A stretch of DNA of 64,000 bases from Consotaella aegiceratis (lineage in GTDB: Bacteria > Pseudomonadota > Alphaproteobacteria > Rhizobiales > Rhizobiaceae): contig NZ_JAZHFT010000001.1 of assembly GCF_036541425.1 (NCBI RefSeq), positions 62,001-126,000 of the forward strand, read 5' to 3'. The notes beneath the pieces were generated by a model. It did no database searches and had not been told where the DNA came from. It saw only the letters and a list, made by a program, of their open reading frames with translations. The translations under genes were made by a program, and so were the position numbers. Shown piece after piece: positions 52,032 to 60,484 of this stretch (positions are counted from its first letter, which is position 1; the number at the start of each line of letters is the position of its first letter).

Positions 52032-53714
52032 TCAATTCCCAAGAATCGCCGGCAGGCGAAGGCCATGGCTTTCGGCGCATTCGACGGCGTCGTCGTATCC
52101 GGCATCGGCATGACGCATGACGCCGGTCGCCGGGTCGTTCCAGAGGACGCGGGCGATGCGCGCATCCGCCTCGGCGCTGCCGTCGCAGCAGATCACCATG
52201 CCGGAATGCTGGGAAAAGCCCATGCCGACGCCGCCGCCGTGATGCAGAGAGACCCAGGTCGCGCCCGAGGCGCAGTTCAGCAGCGCGTTGAGCAGCGGCC
52301 AGTCGGACACGGCATCCGAGCCGTCCTTCATCGCTTCCGTCTCGCGGTTGGGCGAGGCGACGGAGCCGGAATCGAGGTGATCGCGGCCGATGACCACTGG
52401 CGCCGACAGCTCGCCGTTCCTGACCATCTCGTTGAAGGCGAGGCCGAGCTTGTGGCGCACGCCCAGCCCGACCCAGCAGATGCGCGCCGGCAGGCCCTGA
52501 AAGGCGATGCGCTCGCGCGCCATGTCGAGCCAATTGTGCAGGTTCGGGTCGTCGACCAGTTCCTTAACCTTGGCGTCGGTCTTGTAGATGTCCTCAGGGT
52601 CGCCCGACAGCGCGCACCAGCGGAACGGGCCGATGCCTCGGCAGAACAGCGGCCGGATATAGGCCGGCACGAAGCCCGGAAACGCGAAGGCGTTTTCCAG
52701 GCCTTCCTCTTTCGCCACCTGGCGGATGTTGTTGCCGTAGTCGAGCGTTGGCACGCCGGCGTTCCAGAAATCGACCATCGCCTGGACGTGCACCCTCATC
52801 GATGCGCGCGCCGCCTTTTCGACCGCTTTCGGGTCGCTCTCCTGTCTCTCGCGCCACTCGGCGACCGTCCAGCCTTGCGGCAGATAGCCGTGCACAGGAT
52901 CGTGCGCCGAGGTCTGGTCGGTGACGATGTCGGGGCGGATGCCACCCGCCTTCATGCGTTCGACCAGCGCCGGAAAGACATCGGCGGCGTTGGCGATGAG
53001 GCCGACCGACTTGGCCTCGCCGGCCTTCGTCCAGGCCTCGATCATCGCCAGCGCCTCGTCGAGCGTGTCGGCCTTCTCGTCGAGATAGCGGGTGCGCAGG
53101 CGGAAATCGGCACGGGTCTCGTCGCATTCGACGGCGAGGCAGCAGGCGCCGGCCATCACCGCTGCGAGCGGCTGAGCGCCGCCCATGCCGCCGAGGCCGG
53201 CGGTCAGGATCCATTTGCCCTTCAGGCTGCCGTCATAATGCTGGCGGCCGGCCTCGGCGAAGGTTTCGTAGGTGCCCTGAACGATGCCCTGGGTGCCGAT
53301 ATAGATCCACGAGCCGGCCGTCATCTGGCCGTACATGGCCAGCCCCTTGCGATCGAGCTCGTTGAAGTGCTCCCAGGTCGCCCAATGCGGCACCAGATTG
53401 GAGTTCGCGATCAGGACGCGCGGCGCATCCTTGTGGGTGCGAAAGACGCCGACCGGCTTGCCGGACTGGACCAGCAGCGTCTCGTCGTCCTCCAGCGTCT
53501 TCAGCGTCGCGACGATGCGGTCGAAATCGTCCCAGGTGCGGGCGGCACGGCCGATGCCGCCATAGACGACGAGCTCGTGCGGGTTTTCCGCCACGTCCGG
53601 ATGCAGATTGTTCATCAGCATGCGCATCGGCGCCTCGGTCAGCCAGCTCTTGGCGCTGATCTGAGATCCGGTCGGCGGATAGATGTCGCGCATGTTGTGC
53701 CGGGAACTTGCCAT
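52032..53714 (-). CDS. hutU: Urocanate hydratase
   Basis: 560 residues, full length. Converts urocanate to 4-imidazolone-5-propionate with tightly bound NAD. Recognisable blocks: YGGIGRAARTWDDFDRIVATL, ILTAGLGGMGGAQPLAAVM (NAD site), DQTSAHDPVHGYLPQGW, FPGFVPAYIRPLFCRG (conserved active-site Cys), and the late LHHGGGVGMGFSQHSGMV. ATG 53714 starts MASSRHNMRDIYPPTGS as in homologs. Last gene of hutI-hutH-hutG-hutU. Confidence 0.97.
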   Translation of the reverse strand: MASSRHNMRDIYPPTGSQISAKSWLTEAPMRMLMNNLHPDVAENPHELVVYGGIGRAARTWDDFDRIVATLKTLEDDETLLVQSGKPVGVFRTHKDAPRVLIANSNLVPHWATWEHFNELDRKGLAMYGQMTAGSWIYIGTQGIVQGTYETFAEAGRQHYDGSLKGKWILTAGLGGMGGAQPLAAVMAGACCLAVECDETRADFRLRTRYLDEKADTLDEALAMIEAWTKAGEAKSVGLIANAADVFPALVERMKAGGIRPDIVTDQTSAHDPVHGYLPQGWTVAEWRERQESDPKAVEKAARASMRVHVQAMVDFWNAGVPTLDYGNNIRQVAKEEGLENAFAFPGFVPAYIRPLFCRGIGPFRWCALSGDPEDIYKTDAKVKELVDDPNLHNWLDMARERIAFQGLPARICWVGLGVRHKLGLAFNEMVRNGELSAPVVIGRDHLDSGSVASPNRETEAMKDGSDAVSDWPLLNALLNCASGATWVSLHHGGGVGMGFSQHSGMVICCDGSAEADARIARVLWNDPATGVMRHADAGYDDAVECAESHGLRLPAILGN

Positions 53715-53728
53715 GGCGCGGGGTCCCT

Positions 53729-54538
53729 TCAATGTCGTGCGAGCGCGCCGGCGAGCGCCCGCTCGCTCAGCGCCTCGAGGATGGCCTTCAGGTGGACGCG
53801 CAGCCTCTCGGCCTTCTCGCCGTCGTAGGCGAAGGGCAGCTCCTCGGCGGCGAGATGGGTCGACTGGGCGAGCTCCATCTGGACCGCATGGATGCCGTCC
53901 TCGGGTTTTCCATAATGGCGCGTCGTCCATCCGCCCTTGAAGCGGCCGTTGACGACGGAGCTGTAGCCCTCGGCGCGCGCGCAGATCGAGGCGACGGCCT
54001 CTTCGAGAGCCGGCGCGCAGCTGGCGCCGTCATTCGTGCCGATATTGAAGTCGGGCAGGATGCCGTCGAAGAGGTAGGGGATCCGGGAGCGGATCGAATG
54101 GCAGTCATAGAGCACGGCGACGCCATGCCTGGCTTTCACCCGCGCCAGCTCCGCCTCGAGCGCCGCGTGGTACGGCGCATGAAAGCCTTCGAGACGAGCT
54201 TGGATGTCCTGCGGGGTCGGGTCTTGACCCTCCCGATAGATCGGCCGCCCGTCGAAGTCGGTAACGGGGCAAAGGCCCGTCGTGTTCTGTCCGGGATACA
54301 GGCTTCGGCCGCTCGGATCCCGGTTCGCGTCGATCAGATAGCGATGAAAACTCGCGCTGACGACTGTCGCATCCGGCACCAGGTCGGCATAGAGCCGATC
54401 GAGGTGCCAGTCGGTGTCGGTGAGGCGCTGGCCCCGTTCGTCGAGAGCGCCGTGGACGTCGGGCGGCAGCCATGTGCCGGTGTGCGGCAGGGCCAGAACC
54501 AGGCAGCTTTCGCCACGGGATACGGTGAAGGGTTGCAT
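53729..54538 (-). CDS. hutG: N-formylglutamate deformylase
   Basis: 269 residues. Zinc amidohydrolase of the FGase family that releases glutamate and formate. VLALPHTGTWLP and LTDTDWHLDRLY lie near the start, VAVLYDCHSIRSRIPYLFDG and FNIGTNDGASCAP in the middle, and NGRFKGGWTTRHYG and AVQMELAQSTHL at the end. The ATG at 54538 overlaps the hutH stop. With HutF it makes the five-step histidine route that spares ammonia but yields formate. Confidence 0.95.
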   Translation of the reverse strand: MQPFTVSRGESCLVLALPHTGTWLPPDVHGALDERGQRLTDTDWHLDRLYADLVPDATVVSASFHRYLIDANRDPSGRSLYPGQNTTGLCPVTDFDGRPIYREGQDPTPQDIQARLEGFHAPYHAALEAELARVKARHGVAVLYDCHSIRSRIPYLFDGILPDFNIGTNDGASCAPALEEAVASICARAEGYSSVVNGRFKGGWTTRHYGKPEDGIHAVQMELAQSTHLAAEELPFAYDGEKAERLRVHLKAILEALSERALAGALARH

Positions 54539-56073
54539 CAGCTCTCTCCCAGGACGAGGCGGTCGCCCAGGCCTGCTGCATCGCAGATCTCGCCGGATGC
54601 GATCAGGCCGGCGGACGCCTGAAGGTCCGCCGCGAGATAGCGGTCGGCCTCGAGCGCCGGGCAATCCTGCCGGAGACGCGCCACCACGGCCTCCAGCGGC
54701 GGGCTCGATCGAAACTCGGCGCGGAACTCGACGCCCTGAGCGGCGCAGAGCAGTTCGATTCCCAGAATCTGCGCGAGGTTGGCGTTCATGGCCGTCAAGC
54801 GCCTGGCCCCATGCGCGGCCATCGACACATGGTCCTCCTGATTGGCGCTGGTGGGCGTCGAATCCGTCGAGCAGGGATTGGCGAGGTGCTTGTTCTCGCT
54901 CATCAGGGCGGCGGAGGTCACCTCGGCGATCATGTAGCCGGAATTGAGCCCCGGATCGGGCGTCAGGAAGGGGGGCAGATCGAAGGACAAGGCGGGATCG
55001 ACCATCAGCGCGACGCGCCGCTGTGCGATGGCGCCGATCTCCGCGACCGCCAAGGCGATCTGATCGGCGGCGAAGGCGACGGGTTCGCCATGAAAGTTGC
55101 CGCCCGAGACGATGCTCCCCGAAGAGGTCAGCACGAGGGGATTGTCGGTCACGGCGTTGGCTTCGACCGCCAACGTTTCGGCGGCGTGTCGTAAAAGGCC
55201 GACAGCGGCTCCCGTCACTTGCGGCTGGCAGCGGATGCAGTACGGGTCCTGCACGCGGCTGTCGTTGTCGACATGGCTTTCGCGAATGGCCGAGCCGGCC
55301 ATCAGGTATCGCAGCGCCGCGGCGACTTCGATCTGGCCGCGGTGGCCGCGCAGCGTGTGAATCTCCTCCTCGAACGGCGCCGTCGACCCCATGATGGCGT
55401 CCGTGGAGAGCGCTCCTGTGACGACGGCAGCACGGGCGTTGCTCCAGGCCTCGAACAACCCCGCCAAGGCGTAGGCGGTGGAGAACTGGGTGCCGTTGAT
55501 CAGGGCGAGCCCTTCCTTCGGCCCCAGCGTCACGGGCTCGAGGCCGGCTTCCGCCAGGGCTTCGCGAGCAGGGCGGATATGGCCGCGGTCATCGACCTCG
55601 CCCTCGCCGATCATCGCGGCGCTCATATGGGCGAGCGGAGCGAGATCGCCGGAGGCGCCGACCGAGCCCTGGACGGGAATGAGCGGCAGAATACCCCTCT
55701 CCAGCATCGCCTCGATCAGAAGGATGATCTCCCAGCGCACGCCCGAGGCGCCCCGTCCCAGGGACAACAGCTTGAGCGACATCATCAGCCGGACCACCGA
55801 AGCCGGCGTGCGTTCGCCGACACCACAGCAATGCGAAAGGATCAGGTTGCGCTGGAGCTGCGCCGTATCCTTCGGATCGATGCGCACGCTGGCGAGCTTT
55901 CCGAAGCCCGTGTTGACGCCATAGACCGCGGCTGCGCCGTTGGCCGCCTCGAGAATGCGGGCGGCGGCGTGTTCGACGCCGGCCCGGCAGGACCGGTCGA
56001 GCGATACCGCGCCGCCTTCGCGATAGATTTCTTCGAGCTGGGCGAGCGTCGCAGCTCCGGGTGTGAGTATCAA
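54538..56073 (-). CDS. hutH: Histidine ammonia-lyase
   Basis: 511 residues from the preferred start. The Ala-Ser-Gly in GSVGASGDLAPLAHMS cyclises to the MIO electrophile. Others: YGVNTGFGKLA, NGTQFSTAYALAG, RVQDPYCIRCQPQVTGA, SGGNFHGEPVAFAAD. Start: a TTG at 56073 follows a GGGAGG site by eight bases, comes just after the hutI stop, and gives an N-terminus (ILTPGAATLAQLEEI) in line with other HutH. The ATG at 56103 would add ten residues, overlap hutI by 29 bp and lack a ribosome site. Removes ammonia from histidine to give urocanate. Confidence 0.95.
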   Translation of the reverse strand: MILTPGAATLAQLEEIYREGGAVSLDRSCRAGVEHAAARILEAANGAAAVYGVNTGFGKLASVRIDPKDTAQLQRNLILSHCCGVGERTPASVVRLMMSLKLLSLGRGASGVRWEIILLIEAMLERGILPLIPVQGSVGASGDLAPLAHMSAAMIGEGEVDDRGHIRPAREALAEAGLEPVTLGPKEGLALINGTQFSTAYALAGLFEAWSNARAAVVTGALSTDAIMGSTAPFEEEIHTLRGHRGQIEVAAALRYLMAGSAIRESHVDNDSRVQDPYCIRCQPQVTGAAVGLLRHAAETLAVEANAVTDNPLVLTSSGSIVSGGNFHGEPVAFAADQIALAVAEIGAIAQRRVALMVDPALSFDLPPFLTPDPGLNSGYMIAEVTSAALMSENKHLANPCSTDSTPTSANQEDHVSMAAHGARRLTAMNANLAQILGIELLCAAQGVEFRAEFRSSPPLEAVVARLRQDCPALEADRYLAADLQASAGLIASGEICDAAGLGDRLVLGES

Positions 56074-56074
56074 T

Positions 56075-57286
56075 TCATTGGCCTCCCGAAAAAAGGCGCT
56101 CATGCAGCGGATGGGAACCGATCCAGTAGGAGAGTTCCGACGGTTGTTCGACATTCCAGATGGCAAGATCGGCCCTCAGCCCTGCCCGGATCACACCGGC
56201 ATCGCTCAACCCGAGCGCGCGGGCGGCTTCACGGGTGACGCCCGCCAGCGCCTCTTCCGGTGTCAGGCGGAACAGCGTGGCCGCCATGTTCATGGTCAAG
56301 AGCAGTGAGGTGAGCGGCGAGGTCCCCGGATTGCAGTCGGTGGCGATCGCCATGGGAACGCCGGCCTCGCGCAGGGCCTGGACGGGGGGCTGCTGCGTTT
56401 CGCGAAGAGTGTAGAAGGCACCGGGCAGAAGCACCGCGCATGTGCCAGCCTCAGCCATCGCCGCGACAGCGTCCGAATCCAGATATTCGAGATGGTCCGC
56501 CGACAGCGCGCCATGGCGCGCGGCGAGCGCCGCGCCGCCGAGATTCGACAGCTGCTCGGCATGGAGCTTGACCGGCAGGCCGAGCGACGCCGCCTTGTCG
56601 AACACCTTGGCGATCTGCTCGGGCGAAAAGGCGATGCTCTCGCAGAAGCCGTCGACGGCATCGACGAGGCCACGCGCATGGGCGGCCTCCATGCCGGGCA
56701 AGACGATCTCGGCGATGTAATCGTCGGCGCGGCCGCTGAATTCCGCGGGCACCGCATGCGCCGCGAGATAGCTCGTCAGGACGCGCACGGGCCGGACTTC
56801 GCCGATGCGCCGCGCCACCCGCAGCATCTTCAGTTCGTCTTCGATGGTCAGGCCGTAGCCGGATTTGATTTCCAGCGTGGCCATACCCTCGGCCATCAGG
56901 GCGTCCACGCGCTTGAGCGCGTCGGCCAGCAGCTGGTCCTCGGGCGCCGCCCGGGTCGCCGCGACGGTGGAGACGATGCCGCCGCCCTCGCTGGCGATCT
57001 GTTCATAACTGGCGCCCAGAAGCCGGAGCTCGAATTCGCGCGCGCGATGGCCTCCGAAGACCACGTGGGTGTGACAGTCGATCAGTGCCGGCGTGACCAG
57101 TCGGCCCTGAAGATCGCGGCGCGTCCAACCCGCATAGCGGGCCGGAAGGTCATGACTGTCGCCGCACCACGCTATTCGACCCCCGTCGATCGCGATCGCG
57201 CCATCGTCGATCAGCCCATAGGGCACGGCCCCCTCTTCCATCGTGGCGAGGCGTGCATGGATGAGAATTTCGGGTGAAGGCGCCAT
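56075..57286 (-). CDS. hutI: Imidazolonepropionase
   Basis: 403 residues, zinc/iron amidohydrolase. TPALIDCHTHVVFGGHRAREFELR carries the HxH metal site and substrate Arg, TLEIKSGYGL, VKLHAEQLSNLGGA and AIATDCNPGTSP follow. Opens the imidazolone ring to give N-formimidoyl-glutamate. ATG 57286 is used; a frame extends slightly upstream across the HutC-type palindrome. First gene of the minus-strand hut operon. Confidence 0.96.
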   Translation of the reverse strand: MAPSPEILIHARLATMEEGAVPYGLIDDGAIAIDGGRIAWCGDSHDLPARYAGWTRRDLQGRLVTPALIDCHTHVVFGGHRAREFELRLLGASYEQIASEGGGIVSTVAATRAAPEDQLLADALKRVDALMAEGMATLEIKSGYGLTIEDELKMLRVARRIGEVRPVRVLTSYLAAHAVPAEFSGRADDYIAEIVLPGMEAAHARGLVDAVDGFCESIAFSPEQIAKVFDKAASLGLPVKLHAEQLSNLGGAALAARHGALSADHLEYLDSDAVAAMAEAGTCAVLLPGAFYTLRETQQPPVQALREAGVPMAIATDCNPGTSPLTSLLLTMNMAATLFRLTPEEALAGVTREAARALGLSDAGVIRAGLRADLAIWNVEQPSELSYWIGSHPLHERLFSGGQ

Positions 57287-57312
57287 CTTGTCCAAGTCCC
57301 GTTTATTGATAT

Positions 57313-57326
57313 TATGTATGCACATA
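57313..57326. promoter_or_regulatory. Palindromic HutC-type operator between hutI and hutF
   Basis: TATGTATGCACATA has perfect 5-bp arms around ATGC and lies in an A/T-rich 66-bp divergent region. GntR/HutC repressors bind short palindromes of this kind and are released by urocanate. A single site here could control both halves of the hut locus. Confidence 0.55.
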
Positions 57327-57352
57327 TTCTGATGTCAATGGGGTCGACAGCC

Positions 57353-58717
57353 ATGCGAACCATCCATGCGGACCAGGCGCTCGTCGGCGGAGACTGGAAG
57401 CGCGACGTGCTGGTTCGGATCGGCGCGGACGGCCGGATCGCCGACGTTTCGACTGGCCGCGATCCCGACGCGCGCGAGGTCGGTGTGCTGCTGCCGGCGC
57501 CCGTCAATCTGCACTCGCATGCCTTTCAGCGGGCGATGGCCGGGATGACCGAAAAGCGCGGCCCATCCGGGCACGACACCTTCTGGACATGGCGAAGGCT
57601 GATGTTCCGCTTCCTGGAGGCGCTGACCCCCGAGGACGTCGAGGCGATCGCGGCCTTCGTCCAGATGGAGATGCTGGAAGCGGGCTATGCGGCGGTGGGC
57701 GAGTTCCACTACGTGCATCACCAGCCGGACGGGTCGCCCTATGACGATCTCGGCGAACTCAGCGCCCGCATTGCGTCTGCGGCGCGGCAGACCGGCATCG
57801 GGCTGACCCTGCTGCCTGTCCTCTATCAGCAGGGCGGCTGCGACGGCTCCGCCCTCGCTCCGGGCCAGCTCCGCTTCGGCAATTCGGTCGACCGTTTCGC
57901 CAAGCTGCATGAGCGGGCGGCAGCGCTGATACGGGAGCTGCCCGCCGACGCCCGCCTCGGCGTCGCACCACACTCCCTGCGGGCCGTCAGCCGGGACGGT
58001 CTCGCCGCCTGCGTCGCGCTGGCCCCGCAAGCCCCCCTGCACATGCATCTGGCCGAGCAGGCCGGTGAGGTGGAGGAGGTGTCGTCCGTCTACGGCCAAC
58101 GACCGGTCGACTGGCTCTTGACGCATCACCCGGTGGACGAACGCTGGTGCCTCATTCACTGCACCCAGATGACCGAGGACGAAACGGTGCGGCTTTCGGC
58201 GACGGGCGCGGTGGCCGGGCTCTGTCCGATCACCGAATCCAGCCTTGGCGACGGAATTTTCGACGGCCTCCGGTATATCGGCCGTGGCGGGCAGTTCGGC
58301 GTTGGCTCGGACTCCAACATCCGCATCGCGCTGTCCGAGGAGCTGAGGACGCTGGAATATTCGCAGCGGCTGCGCGACCGGCACCGCGCGATCCTCGCCA
58401 CGCCGGCCGCTTCGACGGGGCGCGTCCTGTTCGAGGGCGCGGTGGCGGGCGGGGCGCAGGCCGCAGGCCGCGCCTCCGGTGTCATCGCCGCGGGACGCTG
58501 GGCGGATCTTCTGGCGCTGGACAGCACCCATATCGATCTCGAAGAGCGGGCCGGCGACGCGATTCTGGACAGCTACATCTTCGCCGGCGACGACCGGATG
58601 ATCACCGACGTCTGGTCGGCGGGCCGGCATCTGGTACAGGGCGGACGCCATATCGACAAGGACCGCATCGAAGGCCGATACCGGCAGGCCATGCGTTCGC
58701 TGAAAGACCGGATATGA
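57353..58717 (+). CDS. hutF: Formimidoylglutamate deiminase
   Basis: 454 residues. Amidohydrolase with LPAPVNLHSHAFQRAMAG (HxH site), GEFHYVHHQPDG, LHMHLAEQAGEVEEV, WCLIHCTQMTEDE and FGVGSDSNIRIALSEELR. Converts formimidoyl-glutamate to N-formylglutamate, the substrate of HutG. ATG 57353 fits homologs. The stop overlaps the hutC start (ATGA). Confidence 0.95.
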   Translation: MRTIHADQALVGGDWKRDVLVRIGADGRIADVSTGRDPDAREVGVLLPAPVNLHSHAFQRAMAGMTEKRGPSGHDTFWTWRRLMFRFLEALTPEDVEAIAAFVQMEMLEAGYAAVGEFHYVHHQPDGSPYDDLGELSARIASAARQTGIGLTLLPVLYQQGGCDGSALAPGQLRFGNSVDRFAKLHERAAALIRELPADARLGVAPHSLRAVSRDGLAACVALAPQAPLHMHLAEQAGEVEEVSSVYGQRPVDWLLTHHPVDERWCLIHCTQMTEDETVRLSATGAVAGLCPITESSLGDGIFDGLRYIGRGGQFGVGSDSNIRIALSEELRTLEYSQRLRDRHRAILATPAASTGRVLFEGAVAGGAQAAGRASGVIAAGRWADLLALDSTHIDLEERAGDAILDSYIFAGDDRMITDVWSAGRHLVQGGRHIDKDRIEGRYRQAMRSLKDRI

Positions 58718-59415
58718 GGGCCATCAACACCAACTCCTGGCGCGGCATTCACACCGAGCTTCTGCGTCGCATCAACGACAGGGAATGGCTGCCGGGCAGT
58801 ATGCTTCCCAGCGAAACCGAACTTGCGGCCGAGTTCGGATGCGCCCGAACCACCGTCAACCGGGCGATGCGCGAGCTGGCGGATGCGGGGCTCCTCGACC
58901 GCAGGCGCAAGGCCGGCACCCGTGTCGCCCTCAACCCGACGAGCCGGGTGGTGCTCGACATTCCGATCATCCGCCTGGAAGTCGAGCAACGCGGCGCCGA
59001 ATGGCGATACAGCCTGATCGAGCAGACCATCTGCGCCGCTCCGTTGCCGGTGACGAGCCGCCTCGGCCTGGAGCGGGATACGGAGATGCTGCATGTCACG
59101 AGCCTCCATTTTGCCGACAACCATCCTTTTCTGCATGAAGACCGGTGGATCAATGTCGGTGTTCTGCCGAAAGTCCGCACCGCCGATCTGTCGGCGCTGA
59201 GCGCCAACGAATGGCTGATCCAGAACGCACCCTATTCGGGAGGCGACATCGCCTTTTCAGCGACGAATGCCGACAAGGCCCTGGCGGATTTACTGGGGGC
59301 GCCGGATGGAGCGGCGATCTTCGTCGTCGACCGTATCACCTGGGACAAGGGCGAACCGATCACCTCGGTGCGGCTGTCCTATGCGCCGGGCTACCGGATG
59401 AACACCAAGATCTGA
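58714..59415 (+). CDS. hutC: Histidine utilisation repressor, GntR/HutC family
   Basis: 233 residues. GntR winged HTH at residues about 8-70 (LPSETELAAEFGCARTTVNRAMRELADAGLLDR) and a UTRA effector domain (about 90-230) ending ITSVRLSYAPGYRM. Cotranscribed with hutF. Expected to repress both hut transcripts until urocanate binds. Confidence 0.93.
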   Translation: MRAINTNSWRGIHTELLRRINDREWLPGSMLPSETELAAEFGCARTTVNRAMRELADAGLLDRRRKAGTRVALNPTSRVVLDIPIIRLEVEQRGAEWRYSLIEQTICAAPLPVTSRLGLERDTEMLHVTSLHFADNHPFLHEDRWINVGVLPKVRTADLSALSANEWLIQNAPYSGGDIAFSATNADKALADLLGAPDGAAIFVVDRITWDKGEPITSVRLSYAPGYRMNTKI

Positions 59416-59531
59416 TCCGCCACCTCACGGGCCGACGATGAACCGCGCCGCCACGGGCGAACGATCGGTCACCGGCGACAGGGAGTCACACACCGACTCG
59501 TAAGTCACTGGAAAATATCGATAATCTTGAA

Positions 59532-59606
59532 TGGCTGGGGCGGCAGGATTCGAACCTGCGAATGGCGGCACCAAAAGCCGCTGCCTTACCGCTTGGCGAC
59601 GCCCCA
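59532..59606 (-). tRNA. tRNA-Gln (anticodon TTG)
   Basis: On the minus strand: acceptor TGGGGCG pairs with CGCCCCA; D-arm GCCAAGCGGTAAGGC; anticodon loop CTTTTGG with TTG; T-arm CGCAGGTTCGAATCCTGC; encoded GCCA end. The UGG-type acceptor start and TTG anticodon identify Gln. The 3' end is encoded by TGGC at 59532-59535 on the plus strand. Confidence 0.95.
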
Positions 59607-59625
59607 AAGCCTCGCGAGAGGTGCG

Positions 59626-59654
59626 TCTATAGCCGTTCGCTCTGCCATACGCAA
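59626..59654 (-). promoter_or_regulatory. Predicted promoter of tRNA-Gln
   Basis: Minus strand: -35 TTGCGT (59649-59654), 17-bp spacer, -10 TATAGA (59626-59631), about 20 bp before the tRNA 5' end. The short distance fits a tRNA promoter. Confidence 0.5.
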
Positions 59655-59816
59655 ACCATCGCGAACGCCGATCGCCGGAGAATGGCGCAGCCCTGAGAAA
59701 CGGCAAGTCTTGCGCGCCCGGCGGCGCCTCAACGACCGATAATGGAGTCGTGCTGTCCGGCTTCTTCGGCTCGACCGCCACGCAACATCCGCGGCTCGCC
59801 CAGGCCCGATGCCGAT

Positions 59817-59834
59817 CTTTGTCACGCGACAAAG
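59817..59834. promoter_or_regulatory. FNR/CRP-type palindrome upstream of the DUF2249 operon
   Basis: CTTTGTC-ACGC-GACAAAG has perfect 7-bp arms with a 4-bp centre. Its inner TTGTC-N4-GACAA has the spacing of FNR/NnrR/DNR sites. It is about 55 bp before the first start codon, a normal activator position. It argues for induction by low oxygen or nitric oxide. Confidence 0.6.
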
Positions 59835-59880
59835 AAGCGGCCCGCCGGCTCTGCCATCTTCGCCCTCGTTCGGCGGAGTG

Positions 59881-60120
59881 ATGACGATGAGCGATACGGA
59901 ACCCATACTCGACGTTCGCGGCCTACCCTGCGCGGTGCGCCGCGCGACCATCTTCGAAATGTTCGACCTGCTTCAGGACGGGCGTGCGTTGCAGATCGTC
60001 AACGATCATGATCCGGGGGGCCTGCGACGGCATTTCGAAACGCACGCTCCGGGTTGCTACGACTGGGCCTATCTCGTGGCTGGCCCCGAGGAATGGCGCG
60101 TACGGATCACGCGAGTCTGA
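59881..60120 (+). CDS. DUF2249-domain protein
   Basis: 79 residues (77 if the second ATG at 59887, better spaced from GGAG, is used). ILDVRGLPCAVRRATIFEMF, NDHDPGGLRRHFE and the ending EEWRVRITR match DUF2249, a small TusA-like domain often near hemerythrin, nitric-oxide or denitrification genes. The Cys in GLPC corresponds to the conserved cysteine of sulfur-carrier proteins, although the flanking residue differs. First gene of a three-gene unit. Confidence 0.8.
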   Translation: MTMSDTEPILDVRGLPCAVRRATIFEMFDLLQDGRALQIVNDHDPGGLRRHFETHAPGCYDWAYLVAGPEEWRVRITRV

Positions 60121-60121
60121 C

Positions 60122-60484
60122 ATGCCGGCCATCGAGCAGGAGGTCCGGGAGGCGCTGCGCTCGGTCGACGACCCAGAACTGGGCGTCAACATCGTCGATC
60201 TCGGCCTCGTGCGATCGCTCGCGATCCGCGACCGCGATGTCGCGATCGTTCTGATGATGACGACGCCCACCTGCCCTCTCGGGGCTTTGATCGCCGAGAC
60301 CGCGAAGGCCGCCGTCGAGCAGCGTCTGGGACTGGACTGGACGGTCGCGGTGACGCTCGACCGGGAGACGATCTGGCAGCCCAACCTGGCCGCTCCGGAG
60401 ATCCGTGCGCGCTTCGCGCAGCCCCTGCCCGCCCTGGGCACAGCGGTAAAGGCAGGCCTCGCCCGCCTGTTCGCGCGGTCATGA
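60122..60484 (+). CDS. DUF59/MIP18-family metal-sulfur cluster assembly protein
   Basis: 120 residues. DDPELGVNIVDLGLVRSL and MMTTPTCPLGALIAE (with the conserved Cys of the family) place it with PaaD/SufT-type assembly factors for iron-sulfur enzymes. The start lies one base after the previous stop and the stop overlaps the next start (ATGA), so all three genes are cotranslated. Probably matures or repairs an Fe-S protein under anaerobic or nitrosative conditions (inference). Confidence 0.85.
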   Translation: MPAIEQEVREALRSVDDPELGVNIVDLGLVRSLAIRDRDVAIVLMMTTPTCPLGALIAETAKAAVEQRLGLDWTVAVTLDRETIWQPNLAAPEIRARFAQPLPALGTAVKAGLARLFARS

